Source: Acanthornis magna
Taxonomy: Eukaryota; Chordata; Aves; Passeriformes; Acanthizidae
Reading direction: 5' to 3'
DNA length: 64,000 bases
NCBI GenBank assembly: GCA_036785705.1
Contig: JAWUZG010001168.1
Location: 1-64,000 of the forward strand
In this document: positions 44,841 through 59,439 of the stretch, in pieces
Layout of the letters: each line of letters begins with the position of its first letter
Position numbering within the stretch: the stretch's first letter is position 1
Notes under the pieces: generated by a model
The model's database searches: none
Told to the model about the DNA's origin: nothing
The model's input: only the letters and a program-made list of their open reading frames with translations
Program-made: the position numbers and the translations under genes

Positions 44841-46115
44841 TTCAGTGAGGGCAGTGTGGCAGAAGGTGACATCCTGTGAATGCCGCAGAGATTAGCACCA
44901 TGTAAACCATCCATAATCGCAGCCTTTCACCAGCACTGAATGAATGTGCTGCGTGCAGTGAGAGGAAAACTTTTTACAGCAGTAAAAGAGTAAGAAATGT
45001 GAAATCAGGACCATTTCCTCTCACAGTGGGCGTAGAAAGCATCTAGACATAGAGAATGTTAAGGGCTTTACAAAAGACTGAATACTTTTTAGTCACTAAA
45101 TGCTTTCTTACTTTCTTAAGATGAATTTTATAGCCACGATTGCAATTTAGTTCTCTTCACTGCCAGCCACTTTGTTCAGGTACACTGGTCCCTTTTTTGA
45201 TCCATCGACAGTCAGGCCAGTCTCTGGGGGTCTAAAACACCTTAAACACTCCAAATGTAGAAAACATGTCAGGAAAAGAACAGCTCATACAAAGTATAAC
45301 AAGCTTTTATGACCACTTCTGCTGTAGCCATTTTTATACAACTAGTAGGCACAGTGGGTGTAGGCTCTCTGATAACTTCAAAAGTAGGAATTTGTTCTTA
45401 TTCAGAATGGATGAAGAGAGAGCATGCACTTTTTAACTTCCTTTTCTGTCTGCAATGGATAATGTAAGTCAGTTTTGTCTTGCTTCTCAGGGAGATTATT
45501 TTACTTTATTTTGGTTTGATATTTTGTAAAATCTAAATTCTGCCTGTGCTTAACTAGATAATAATAGTCCCTAGGTTTGTTTCTTCTTGTTTCCCTCCTG
45601 GTCCCCCTCACCTCCTGTGGCCAGGGGAAAGAAGGAGAATTATATTTCATTGGGGTTTATTTGGGTTTGTGCACATTTTATGTGAGATTTAAGAACTTAG
45701 AATGCAAAGCTTTTTGAATGTCCCAACAAGTTCTTTGCAAGCAGTAACTCATTTTTGCAAGTCGCGGCTTAGCAAAATACTGCCTGAGCAAAGCTGTGTA
45801 CAGAGCATTGCAGGCAAAAGGTATTGGCTGTAAAGATCTTTGCATTTTTGTCAGTGTTAATGAAAACATTCAAGAGTCAAAGTGAGTGTTCTAAAAAGGT
45901 ATTTTCAGAATGAGGCCTCATAGGGTAAAACTGCCACTGTTCTATTAAAATCAAGAAAAATTGCTTCATGTCAATCTTGGATCCATAAATCATCAGTAAA
46001 TGACAGGACAATGCTCTGCGTCAATATTAACTTTTTTATGGTGCACCAGCCCTAAAATTCTGAGGATTGATTAAACAAGCAGCTTCAAGTGGAAGGCAAT
46101 ACCAAGGTGACTCAA

Positions 46116-46454
46116 ACACTGCCGAACGGTGGGGGGAGCAAGACACATACTAATCAATGTGATTAATAAAGCAAGCTCCCCCTGCCATTCGGCAAATGGT
46201 GACCCTGACGTGATATTTTAATAATCGGGCCAAGAGTTACTTATAGTTAAAAATATGAAGGAGAGTGTTAGAGTTGGGGTCCCATTTGGGGGGGAATATG
46301 CAAATGAAGTTCTTTTGTATCTAACCAATGACCTTATGACTAGTAAACATAATAAACTGTAATAGTATTTAAACAGTAAACAACTAAATAAACTCGGAGC
46401 TTGCTTATAACTCATATTGAGTAGTACGTGTCTTGCTCCCGCCGCCGTTTGGCA
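46116..46454 (+). mobile_element. Internally deleted retroviral element with tRNA-Trp-type primer site
   Basis: A truncated LTR end (aataaagcaagctccccctg ... ggca at 46191-46194) is followed two bases later by a primer-site-like TGGTGACCCTGACGTGAT. After about 40 bases a second LTR-like block with AATAAA at 46387-46392 ends in cgtttggca at 46454. An inverted piece of the LTR end lies at 46116-46150. No coding remains. Confidence 0.6.
46197..46214 (+). other. Primer binding site resembling tRNA-Trp
   Basis: TGGTGACCCTGACGTGAT differs by one base from the site used by avian alpharetroviruses. Confidence 0.65.
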
Positions 46455-49400
46455 AAACACAGAGCCATCCAGCCCAGGGTGCATCTCATGCGGTGAAATA
46501 GAAGGGAATTTTAAAGCCTCATCTGCATCTCAGTGAAAACAATATTTTAAAAGCTTCAGACATTTTCATAATCAGTACCATTTAAAATTACTTATATTTA
46601 TATCCAGCAAATTACTTTTTAAAATCGCATGCTTCTCTAAAAGGGAAACTTGAAGATTTACCCTGTGTGGCCTCATATTTCCCAGATGTTTAGGTTATTT
46701 GAAGATACAACTGTTAGGGCTTGAAGGTACATGATAGAACTTAGATCTCTCTGTATGCTGAACCAAATTACTTTTAAACTGGTGGTTTTTATCTTAAAAT
46801 AATTTTATTTATTTGAGAGGTTTAATTTATTTATTTTGAAGCTATGCAGTTGGGTTTCTTAGCTCTCACAGCAGACTCAGAAACTCTTAAAGCACGTTCA
46901 GCATGTTCCTTTCAGACTCTCTGTACTTTCTATCAGAGTGATGTCTCCCATAAGAAATTAGATGAGTTCAAATTCCATCTAGTTCCTCTGAGTCACAGCA
47001 ACTGCCAACAACAAGTTGGAATTTCTGTTTGGTTTTGTTGGTGTGTTTGTTTTTTTCTCCTGTGCCAGCAATTCCAAGGAATTATCATGTGAAATATGTA
47101 ATAAAAGTCCAAGTTCAGTCCATTGTGAAGATCTTAATCCCATCTGAGGCCATCTTGGCCTGCTTTGTTCACTCTGACAGACTGAATGCTTGTCACGAAA
47201 ATTAAGAATCTTGAATGATTCATAGTCGTCTTCTAGCCTGGCAAGGTGTACCCAGGGTCATGTGATCCCCACAGCAGCTGAGAAAAATGCTATTCATTCT
47301 CTAAGCCAGAAAAGCTTTTGATCTGTGGGTCATAGCTGAAGTCAGCCTGTTCGCCACTGAAAAGCATTGTCAACACTGGAAATACTTTGGACTTTTTTAA
47401 CCTAGAAAAAGTGGCCTGAAAAACAGGCTCCAGAAGGTGTACAGCATTCCTGTCATTCTAGGCAGAAACTGTCTGGGTTTTGTGAAGGATGGCTGTGCTA
47501 GCAGAAGCTGGGAATAAGGGAGGAATGACAGGCAGCAGAGATATTCCAGGTTGAAAGCTTTGGATTCTTTTAGGATTATATTTACTATTTTCTACTTCTA
47601 GCAATTTAGCTACTTGACTTAGAGGTGATGGGCCATGAGAGGGTTTGAGTCAGCATCATTCCACAGCAGTCAGTGGGACTGGTTTGGGAGGGGACAAGTG
47701 TTGTTTGTTTTGTGCTTAGTTTTTTTGTCTGTCTTTTGGTGGTTTTTTTTGTTAAACCTTGGTATTTGGTTTTGTTTTTCCTAAAATTACATCTGAATCT
47801 TAAACTCATGGGCGTGGGGGACAGTATAGCTCATTATATTCTGAAACAGAATGTTCAGATTACGAAACTGATAGTGAGTGCCTCTCTTGATTATTAATGG
47901 ACCACATGATCAGTAGCTTGTAGTGGTTTAGCAAATGGGGAGGTGTGAGGTGCAAATGATGATTATTCTCTGCTGATACAGTGTGCTCTGAACTTGTAGC
48001 ACCACTCTCAGTTCCAGTTACCAAAACCTGCTGCTGACTGTGTGTTGAAGCACTCCACGTGTCTGCAGCGTAGTTCACACGCACAGCACATCACAGCCCA
48101 TAACCATCACAAACTCATTTTTGTCACATATCTCGGGCCATTTGTGTGACTTACGACGAGGCAGTGGGTGCGTGACTGGGATATGTGCGGCATATGTCAG
48201 CCTGATAACTGTGATGCTTTTTTTTTCATCTAATTGCTTTTGTAGACATCTCATTGCACAGGATGATTCTCTTCTCTCCTTTGAGTTCATTTCTATAATG
48301 TTTTTTGAATTTTAGTAGTACTTGCTCATGCAGGTGGTCCTATTGAAGCAAGTTGCCTGAGCCAAGTGGGTGGTATGCTTTTAAAGTATTGCAGATGAGC
48401 TGTTTTGAACATGTAGGATAATCTAGCCTTCAAATCTTTTCAGCACAGGAATTTTCAATGCAATGATTTTATTGTTATTCAAAGTAGTTTTCTTTCTGAG
48501 GATTCTTCATGGTCCTTCCTACATCACTTCTTTTTTTTTCACAGTAGTCAATAGCTTGCTTTTTGTCATATTCTTTCTTTACATACTTATGTAAAGAAAG
48601 AAAATGGTAGCATTTATTTTAATGGTGTTAATTGCACTAAAAGATGAATGGTTTATTGTTATGTATGCAGGATCTAAATTCTGAACAGAAATTGCTCCTT
48701 GATAGAAAGGGTAGCTGTGTTCCAGCATTTATGTGTCATAGATAAAAGCAAATTAGGCAATGCTTCTGAATTTTTGTGGGGGGGTTTTGGGGTTTTTTTT
48801 CTTATTGTCATAACTCTTCGTATGCCCACGTTTTGAGATAACATTAGTCTTCTGTGTTGGGTCTTGTTAATAACCTCTGTTGTAAACATGATAATGGTCC
48901 TTACCTACTCCAGGAACTTTATACATCCATGTGGTTAGATTTTCTTTTTCATCACCCTGAGTGTTATTCAGATCATTTACTCTCACTTTTTAACCTTCAT
49001 TTTGCATTGCATTAAGAACAGAACATGTTTTATGTTCTGAAATTTTGAACATAATGAATGAAATAAAGGTTGCTAAGATATTCCCCATGAATATACAATA
49101 CTACAATTAAAAGGTAGTTATTGCACGGATTGTGTTTGCTTACTAAGACATTAGCTTCACTTTTTGAATAAGCGACTCATACAGTGCTCCTGTGGAGGAA
49201 TTACTGTTATTCCTTGGTGAATCTTTATCTCATGATATGAAAAGTAATGTTTTCATAATTCCATTACAAAACTGTTTTGTTTTATTTTATCGAGTCTAGA
49301 ACCTCTGCCTGTTAGCGTGTTTTATCTGCAGGTCAAGTTTAGCTTTCACCTTTTTTATTATTAAAAAAGATAAGCTAGCTTTTTCTTTATATTTAAAATC

Positions 49401-51215
49401 ATTACCTTGTAGCACTCCAGATGCATCTATAATAAAAACAAATGGGAAAAGCAATGTGGCAGAAAGTAATCTAAAAGCAAGTGACAAAGATCAACTGTTG
49501 GTGTAGGCAGTTGAACTATCCTCCCACCTGCAGCCTACATCTAGTCAGTCCTCTGTCTTTGCTTTTTTTGAAGTCCCATTATTTCAGCAAATGTAAGATT
49601 TAGGGTGGGTTGGAACATTTTGCAGAGCTCAGGCAATATTTTAAGTGCGAATTTCTAATAGCTTTTTAGGTGATGTTTGGTGGGTTTGGGGGTAAAATAT
49701 ATAGCAGGATTGGTTTTCACTTCCTTTTTTTTTTCTTTTTAAAAGATCTCAGTGGGAACACACAGCAATAAAATGCTTCTTTCCTTACTTCCCCATCCCA
49801 TTTCTCTATTGGAGTAGACAGTAATTGCCTTTGGAACACAAAGGCAAAGCATAACACATGTTTTATCCATAGGTACTTCCAAGTCATAATTAGTTCTGTT
49901 CTCTTCAGAAAATAAAAAACCTGAGTTTATACTGAGGCACCACCCTCTAAAAGGGGCTGGTGAAATGTAAATTTCTGCTACTGTTGCTTTATATGCGCCT
50001 AAACCACTGCAGCCGATTGTGTTCAGTGAATGGCACAGTTCTCACCATCCAATTAAGTCAAAGTGGTCTGGTGACAATTAATGAAGTTGATTATTTCTTG
50101 TATGGGGATAGAGCTGAGCTTGCATATTTCTTTGCAATGGGTGCATCTCTTGAAAATGAGAAATGGGTATAGTGGTTTTGTTACATTATTCATATGTCCA
50201 GACCTACGTTCATGCCTAACCAAAGCTTTAGTTCTGTAGAAGGTAAAAACGCAAGTCATCCCTAGAAGTGTTTCACACAGTCTCGTGAACAGCCAGGAAA
50301 TAAACTGAGAGCTCTGAGATAATAGAGAGGCCAGATGCATAAATCATCAGTGAATGTCACTCACATTTCCAGGCACTAGGCTGTGGTAGTGGAAAGCTCA
50401 ATTCACATGTAATATTTTACAATATTTTCAGAGTTTTCCTTTCTCAAAAAAAAAAAAAAAGGCACTGCTGTCTATGCATAGCATTTTATAGTTTTAGTAT
50501 ATTGTGGTTTCATTCTTTTGTTTGCAGTTCTGCTTCATAATGCCTTGGTATACATTCATATAAGGCAGATTCCATTACTGGAAAATCTTTACTTTGTTAG
50601 GGTTTTTTCCAAGAACTTAAATAAATCTTCTAATTTAGAACACCTAATCAGGATGAAAGAAATAAAAGATGTTTAGAAGTTTCTGAGAAACTCTTGATTC
50701 CTGGCCTACTCCCTCTTTCTTATTTTTTTAATTTTTCAGGGATTTGTAGGATCTGGTAACTGTCAGTCAGAAAGTGAGGTACTTTTTTAAAAAATCTCTC
50801 CTTCTGTAACTGATGACTGCTGTATGAGGGATTATTACTCAGGTGCTGTTCAGTGAGTGAATATCTGCCTTGTCCAAGAGGAAGTTGTTTGAGGAGGAGA
50901 TTTTTGAAGGCTGCTTTATCTTGTTTCTCAGTGATTACTGGGGAATATAAAATGGTCTTTTCTTCTATTCTGGATGTTTCTTCTGTTCAAGTTGAGGTAC
51001 TGAGATATGTGAACTGTGCTTTGAACTACTGCGTGGATGTTCTTAAAGAAGAGCTTTTGGGGGTTTTAGAGCCTTCTGCATACACTTACGGTAAGGTGGT
51101 TAATTTGTAGGACAGTCTTTGCTTAAAGCTGTTAGAACTAAGTGAATAGCTAATAACGTCAATATTGTAATCAGCTTGGAGGGGAGAGGGGGTTAGTGGG
51201 GTTTGGGGGGCAGTG

Positions 51216-51253
51216 AGATTGATTGACTGATTGATTGATTGATTGATTGATTT
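51216..51253 (+). repeat. (GATT)n microsatellite
   Basis: About nine ATTG/GATT units with one interruption, in CDH2 intron 14. Confidence 0.9.
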
Positions 51254-54200
51254 CACAAGATGCAACTTCTGATAAAATGCCCTTCTGGCACATGAAGGTT
51301 GTCTTCTCTTTAACCACCAGTTATCAAATAAGTAGCTCTATTGGCTCCAGTGATAATAGATCCCTTCATAAACAAGTGGAAAGTCAAAGAATCATACAGT
51401 TTGCTTCACTTAGATCCCTGTCGTAGAATGTGAGGTTTCTGTTTCCCTGTTGACTGTAGGCTTGGACTATCAGACTAGTCCAAGTTTCTGGTTTCTAAAG
51501 GCTTGAGTTCTTCTAGATGCAAAATGGGAGCAAACTAATATGTCTTTGCAATCTTCCAATGGAGAAAAACTAACTAGGTTCTCATTTCCGTCAATAATCA
51601 AAGTTTGTCAAGAAGTTTGAGGAGAAAAACATGAACTGATCTTCTGTTTGGGTTTGCTCAAGTCCAAACAGATGGAAGGCGATTTTTTTTCTAGAATTGC
51701 TGGAGTTAGGGCTAAACAGCACAAAGAAATACCTCTGACAAAAATTGGCAGCCATATGAATTAGATGCTCACAGCTCTCACTGAAGTGCATTTCCAGTGG
51801 AGGGCTGAGTCTTGTTCCCCAGGGAGCTGCTAGCAGTCCCTAAGCAGGTTTTATCTATGAACAGGTTCTATGGGAAAAGACTGGAGCAAAACCAAAACAC
51901 TGCTGACTTGCAGTCCTGAATTTAAGAGTGAAAATGATGACCCAGAATACTGCTCACAGCTGGCTGTCCCAGCATATCCCAGCATCTTTTGTTCTCTCTT
52001 TGACATGCCAGTCTTCCATTTAGCTGTCACTCCTACAGTTAACTATCTTAACAAACGCTGCTTGAGGCTAACCTTTAAGTCTGTTCAGGAGCTTTAGGTA
52101 ATAAGTGAAAAGCTTTCCCACTTTCCTGTCTGTGAAAGCAGCACTGAGTGAAGAGATGGAACTTCAGCAGCTCTAAACAGCTCATGACCTGGCACTTGAA
52201 AACGTTTTTCCTTCTTTTACTTTGTAATAATTGAGTAAAGTTGACTTTAGACAGAATGTTGAAACAGCTGGAGTCACTGTATGGTGCTGTGTTTGCCTGG
52301 CACTGAGCCGGTTGGGGAGGTGGTGGATGAGTTGGCCATACCCCACTGATGTGCAGGTAGGATTGATTTTAATGATACAAGGGGTTTGAGAGGCTGTGGT
52401 AATAAATACAATGGATCTTTTCCCTTCTGGACATTATTAGACCTGCAAGATCGATCTTCTCTGATAGAAGGCTAAATGACAGTGTCATAAATTACCTTCA
52501 AAAAGAAAACCAAGGTGGCAGTCCATGTCAAGACAGGTTCTGCACTGCTGTTACCTCATGGATGGCCATCTTCGCTGTCTTTTTAGCTATTAGAGCCTGG
52601 ATATATCTCAATCTATTAAATCCACAAAAAAAGGATCCTCTTAGATGTGGGCATAATAGACTGACAGACTTGATTTATATTTCTGTATCACCACTAACCA
52701 GTAAAAGAATTGGGTACATATGTGGGTGGGGGAAAAAAATATGGTCATAGAATTGAAATGAACAGAGAAGCCCTTCTGGTTTTTTAATACATCGTTATTT
52801 AACCATACCAGTTTGAATTCCTCCACAATGAAATGCTTAGATTCTTAAAAAAAAAAAAAAGTTTTTTCATTTCTCCCTGTTGGTGTTTTCCACCTTTATC
52901 TTTTGGGTGCATATGAAAAGCACTCATGTCACATATTTATAAATTCTAAAAAGTACATTCTTCTCTGTTTGATAGGATTTTCTGTAGCATGTCTCTAAAC
53001 TATTTTGATTTATTTTACGTAATAAAAAGGGAAAGGATAAAAAGTTTTGTTCTGATTACTTTTCTCCGTTTCATACTGCTTCCTGGAGATCACTTATTAT
53101 TCTGTTTGGTACATGAAGTACCGAAGGGTAGGAGTTACAGCTCTGCCCTGAAGAACTTGTAATCTAATTAAAGCATATGAAACTGCATTCTCAGATCTCA
53201 GTGGAGCTGTTCCACCTTTTTTGACTATATATTTGTTTGCAGTCATCTGAGAACCCAAGTAACAAATCAGAAGTTGTAGTGGATTTGATAATCAGTTACA
53301 GTTCTCCCCACAAACTACCATCACTGCTGTCAAAAGAATTTCTCCTCCTGTTGAAAAATCTGGGTTTGGGGTCACAGGAGGTCATACTCTCAAAGAGCAT
53401 CTGCATCCCATGAGATAACAGCAGCAGTAAAAGCTTGCATTCCTTCCTTTAGCACCCAATAAGGAACTAACGAAAATCTTACAGTCTGCACAGAGAACTT
53501 CCAGCAAGTTGAGATTAAAAATAACATTTTTACCAGAACAGCACTGTTGAAAAATGGGTATTTTTGATGGATAGAGTAGCTTATTTAGGATGCTTCTTAG
53601 CTGCTTGGATTATTTGTGGGGGAGGGTATCTGGCATACAGCAGAGTTGCCATGAGCCCCCATCTGCTGATAGTTCTTGAATAGTTTTTTTTAAGCCTTGA
53701 AGTCCAGTTCTTTGTTGCACATTCTCACCAGTGTCCTGTGTAAAGGCATCCTAGAGCATGATTTTCTTCTAGACATGGCACCAGTGAGGGGAATGACAAT
53801 GATGGGATGCATCACACTGTGCAAAGAGAATTCAGGCATATCTATGTTAAATGCATAAACATTGATCTAATTCAATTTTTTTACATACATACGTACTGCT
53901 TATTGGAATTCATACTGCTATGCTAACTTCATCAGTCTGCCAGAGTTTGAAACTGCAGCATCAAGTACTTAATGAACAGATTCATGAGTAATCTCTAGAA
54001 AGTGCTTAGAATTAAGGCCAAATCTGAGGAGCTTTGTACTTCTTATGACATTTTTCCCCCTTCGGCTTTCATATTATGGAAGCCATATGAAATCAGCAAG
54101 GAGTCTTACATTCATTCTTTGAAGGTATTATAAAATACTGCAAAACAGTGTGCTTGCCTTTTTCTCAGGGTGTGTGATATTTATTTTCTTAGAAACATAA

Positions 54201-54556
54201 GAGTTGGACTTGGCATCTTTACTCTATGCTGTAAATCATCATTACTAGGTGAAGTGTTTAGTCTCTTAATAGTACTACTCAAATCCCTGCTTCTCAAGGG
54301 AAAACTTAGAGAAGCTCTACAAATCTGATGGAATAGAATCAAATCAGGAGATTCAGGGAGCATAAATCAAATAACATTCTGTTGGTATGCAAATAACAAT
54401 CTTATTGACTTATTCTCAGTAAGCATCACAATCCTGAAAAGAGGACTTCTGATGAAATGATACTTTGCATTTTCCCTTTCTTCCTTCTCATGTTTCCCCC
54501 TAGCAGATATTGTTTGAAATTCTGCTAACGTACTGTCTCTGTTTCATATTTTGCAG

Positions 54557-54721
54557 GAGTGTGACTCGAGCCAGCTCCAGCAGCCTGACACTGTGGAACC
54601 AGATGTCATCAAACCTGTTGGAATCGGACGTCTTGATGAAGGGCCAATCCATGCAGAACCTCAGGATCCAGTCAGATCAGCTGCTCCTCATCCTGGGGAC
54701 ATTGGGGACTTCATTAATGAG
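54557..54721 (+). pseudogene. CDH2: CDH2 exon 15 (cytoplasmic tail)
   Basis: 55 codons. [10 protein letters not shown] stands in place of DYDLSQLQQP, and GDIGDFINE is kept up to the GT donor at 54722. Confidence 0.92.
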
Positions 54722-56155
54722 GTAGAGGAGTGGAGAGAGTTTCCTCCTAAGATCTGATAAGCTTTTGTATTTTGTTTGTTCTACTTCACATGAGTAGCTG
54801 TTATGTTAGAACATAATAACTTTTTAAAACTTCCTTAGACAATTAAAATTGTCTCGCTAGACAGAAGTAAATATGTTCTTTTAAAATGCAGACAAATTTA
54901 ATTAACTCATTCAAACAGAAAGGGGAGATATATCAATTAACTTCTGTGCATTCATATTAATTACATTCATAATACATTATCAGCTGCAACCACAATATCT
55001 CCAAGCAGGATTATGCAATGGGTTCCAAGTAATAAACAGAATAACAAAATTGTAGTATGGCCTAAATTAATGTATTAATTCACAGTAATTTAATAATGGA
55101 AGAAGTTCATTTTCATTCTCCTCGTACATTACCCTTTGAATCCAGATAATAGTGGAAATTCAGTAACTTCAATAAGACGGAAAGAATTCCATCAAATACA
55201 ATTAGTGAGCAGGGCAGCTAAATTAAATGTTATGTAAGTGCTTTTAATACTTGTCTTGTCATAGAGCTTTCAATGATTTTGCATTATCTTTGATTCTTCA
55301 ATCTAATACATGTAATTGAGATTCAGACTATACCAGAGTACTCATAGCTCTGAAAGAAATGATCCTCATTATTTCTATCACTGGTTAGTCTTAAATCATT
55401 GGTGTTGTGGTACTTACAATAGAACATGTTGCTTGTGCTTGCTGGTTACAGAAAAAAAAGCTAACCCAGAATTTACTACTGCTTTTGCTTCATTCTGTAC
55501 ATGAATTGTAGTAGTTAATTATTTTCTCTGATTTTTTCATATCTTCCTTCTCAGCTAGAGCCGGACACATATTGCAGAGTATTGCAGAACTGTTTCTGCA
55601 AACATGTTTATTCTTGTTTGCCTTGGAGAAAAGTCAGGCTAATATACTAAAGTCTGTTGTGTTAGAAAGCTGCAGAAAATTGAATTTGCCCCTTTTAAGG
55701 TGTACAGTGATACAATTGTCAAAAAACTTAGAAGGGAATTGACTAGCAGGAAACGTATAAATATTGTTGTAAGATATATTTTAAAAGACTCCAGTTTTTT
55801 GCATGCCCTACACTTCTAATTATTACAGTTATAATTGGCTTCTGGAAAATAGGGAAGACATGGGACAATAAAAGGCCCATGTTGTTGCCCAGGGCATTGT
55901 ACACACAAGAACTTCCTTGTGTTTCCATTCAGTAAGAGATTCCCATCCTGTTCTCACACAGCTGTGACCAGACAGTTGTGAAGTTGTGAAGAACACGGGT
56001 TTTTCTTGTTCTCAGAGCAGCTGAGAAGCTCTGCTCTGGAGCAAAGGCAAGGAATGGGTATTTGTACTTTTTTGTATTATAGTATTATATCAGTACCTCC
56101 CTTTATGCTTCCCCGTGCCATCCACCAAAAAAGAAAGCTTCTCCCAGCTATTCAT

Positions 56156-56340
56156 ACACAGTAAAATGTCATTAATGTCATTGATTAGGACAATAGATGG
56201 AAATATATATGAAGTTAAAGAAAACATGGCAATTTTCCTATTCTTACACAGTAAAATAATGTCATTAATGTCATTGATTAGGATAATATATGGAAATATA
56301 TATGAAGTTAAAGAAAACATGGCAATTTTCCTATCTGCAG
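56156..56340 (+). repeat. Tandem duplication (~90 bp) in CDH2 intron 15
   Basis: Two adjacent copies both run from cagtaaaat through gtcattaatgtcattgatta and gaaatatatatgaagttaaa to ttttcctat, differing at a few bases. Confidence 0.92.
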
Positions 56341-57109
56341 GTTAGCTCAGAATTAATTATATCCTCTGATTGAAAGGAACTTTGTGAGGTAATTTCTGTG
56401 TTTTAAGCGTTATATATTTAGCTTCTCTTCTTTATCTCTTCTTTTTTTCTTAGGATTTCACAGCAAGGTACTATTTTACTGTGGGGCATTCCACCTAACC
56501 CTCTCTCTAGCAAATCGTAGCTACTGAAAGATTTCCGTGTTCTGTCTATTTTCCCAGAAGTCTGAGCAAAATGGACATTTTATTTCTCTGAAATAGCATC
56601 ATCTTAATTTGTGTTTTATACAAAAAATTTCCCATGGCAAATGTGATTCTAAAATGCCTACTGAGGGTGGGGGGAATGAGTTTTTCATAGTAGTATTCAG
56701 TGTTTCAGTTAAATTTCAAAATTACCAGTGTCTGGAACAGAAACGTTCAGGCTGCACAAGTTTTCAGACTCTCTAGAAAATTGCACCTGCAGTCCTGATA
56801 TGATTAAACCCAAGCAATTTGGTAAGTTTCTCTCAGTTTTACGTGAGGTAAATTGAAGAAATATCTTGAGTAAAGCCTGTACCAGACGTTTCTTAAGGCA
56901 GTTCCTACAGAAGATAAGCTGAGCTGTGGAAACAACATAGCAAGATAAGAAAGAGCAAAGTTCGTATCTCTCTGCATCCAATTTCAGTATTATTAGACAT
57001 AATTCTTCCCTTGGGCATCTCTAACCCAAACCACCCACAAAACTAGCCCAGTCACTAGCTGAGCAGGGAGAGGCTGCCTTGGAATTGTCAGGACTTCAGT
57101 AGCAAAGTC

Positions 57110-57400
57110 TGTATTACCCCCTTTGTAGTTGCACTGTTTTAGAAATCTTTCTGTTCTTTCTCAGACAGAACAGAGATAAACTGCATTCTTTTACTTTCTT
57201 AATCTCTGTGTTTGGTATTAGGTGTTATTTAGTTGTGACCAGTAGTTTTAGGAGGTAGATTCTTTACTGACCAATGGTTGCTAGAATATTAATGAATATA
57301 AAAGAGCTTTCTTGTAAATAAAGTTTCCCTTTTGCCATCTTGGGTTCGTCTGCTTGAATTCTCTCTGCCAGCCCCTGCAATCCTCGGGGAATCTAAAACC
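57110..57400 (+). mobile_element. Solo LTR, inverted relative to 44535-44840
   Basis: TATA-like tataaaagag (57298-57307), AATAAAG at about 57318, then cttttgccatcttgggttcg. It aligns with the reverse complement of the intron-14 element. Confidence 0.65.
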
Positions 57401-58636
57401 ACACCCCTTGGTTCAAAAAGATTCAACACTTTTGGAGATCAGCCTGATCTTTTGGAGGACTTGACCCATTCCAGGAGATGCTTGTCAGAATGATCTTTTG
57501 GGATGCTGGTCCACATGTGGGAATTAATTTAGTCTGTTGAATTCTCACCAGCACCTCAGACACACAGACAGCATTGTTTGGATTAGCTTCTGAATTACTC
57601 CAGTTTTTGACAAAAAAAGAACTATAGGTCATTGATTTCGGATACTGGAGGGTTTAGCTCCTATTGCCAAGGAAGTGTGGGGGTTTTCTTTCTTCGTGTT
57701 TTCATTACAGAGTCACAGAAACAAAAGAAAAAGGCCTAGTGGGTCATTTAGGTTTTTTTCCTTTTAGCAGTGCTCTCTTTCTTCTAGTGCATTATTCTCT
57801 ATCTGTCATCCCTTGTATTAAATCTACTTAACTCAGTGAGACATACCTAAGAGTATTCTGTAGTGTTCTAGTGTCTTCTCAGTAGAAAAGTTAGAATTAT
57901 GATAAAAAGTCATGCATTTTTATAACACAAAGTTGAGATAATATGTACAAAGCTAGAACTGTGTAAAATGGGAAGGTTCCAGAGGTGTCTGATAGTCAAA
58001 ATATGTTTTGCAGGCATAAGCTAAATGACCTCAGGGACTTTCTTGTTTTGTCTGTTTCAATGGATAGATGGATCTCTAATTTAAGAGGGGAAGGGGAAAA
58101 CCTCCTTTTCTTCCAGTCCAGTGTACAAACAAGTCAGTGAAATAAGTCATGTGTTATTAAGAATCCTCTGAAGACCTCGTTTTCCATTTTGAGCCTTTTA
58201 AAGCCTCAATTTAGAGGAGTGTGGAGCATAATTAACACGTAGAACAGTCAGGATTTGCAGGACAGTATAAATTAGACCTGTTTGAAGTAGCTTTGTTAAT
58301 CCTGTTTTCAAGACCCACCTATATTGTCCCTAGAAATCTCAAGCAAGTTACATTGTGGTGGAGAGTTTGTGGCTAAGAATGTATTTATAATCAATAGAGG
58401 ACACAGCCTGAAGTAGAGTAAATTTAAATTGCAAACTAAAGGTCTCGTCCCGTGGGGACATGGAGGACCCTCAATTCATTCTACACAAATGGTTATTGGT
58501 ACAGTGCATCTCCATGCAGAATGGAGTCCCTCGATGGTTTCTGTTTTCTCTTGTCAAGTCAAAAAATGGTTCCAGATATGTAGAAGTGAAAGAGGTCTTG
58601 GTGCTGCTGTGGATATCTCTGCGGTAACGATGGTTT

Positions 58637-59260
58637 AGACAGAGTCCTCTGGATACAGTTTCAAAGCATGCGGGTTTATTTTGGAAAAGGGTAGGAGGGG
58701 AGAGACCGACCACGTGACCGCTTCCGCAGCCCCGTCGTCGGTCCGGGAGAGGGAGAGGTCAGGCAGGTAGGGGGAGGAAGTTGCGAGAGAGCGAATCTGG
58801 CTCGTGCAACCACATAAAACAGATTCTATGTTGAATATTCTATTTTCTACTAACCAATCTAGGATGAGATACAAATTCTACATTATTTGCATATAGCCTA
58901 TGAGAGTCCTTATATTACCATAGCTGTTACATATTTAAATCCTACAAAACCAGTTTCTCCACCTTTGGATCTACCCCAGAGGAATGTAAGTTTCTGTTGT
59001 GACATCATTCAGCTGGAATGCTTACTCTCCAGCTATTCACTGGTTGGTATTTCAAAGCTTATCTTCATCTCAATCTCCTCTGAGGTTTCAATATTCTCAG
59101 TATCTTTTGCTAAGCAATAATTTCCATAAGACCTTTCTATTCCTTCTTCCCCAACACAGATACAAACCTTTTTTTTTTTCTTTCCCTGAAGGTCTCTGTT
59201 CTTCCTTTCCTTCTTATCAAAAGTCTGCTGAATCTGATTACGTGGTAGGATTAATGAAAA
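58637..59260 (-). mobile_element. Probable LTR in CDH2 intron 15, minus orientation
   Basis: An abrupt GC- and CpG-rich block (58690-58800) next to a minus-strand AATAAA near 58673-58678, inside AT-rich intron sequence. The right edge is a guess. Confidence 0.4.
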
Positions 59261-59439
59261 TGGAAGCATTAGATTTTGTCATGTTCCATGTTAGTTGAAG
59301 ATTTGAGGGGTTTGCTTTAATTTGAGAGAAATGGAGAATGCTACCTGTATTAAGGCAAGTATAACTTAAGGTTACTGTTGTTCCTCAGTCAAGCCACTGT
59401 AGTTTCTCCAGTTCTGCCCTTTATCTCCTCCTCAGTGAA

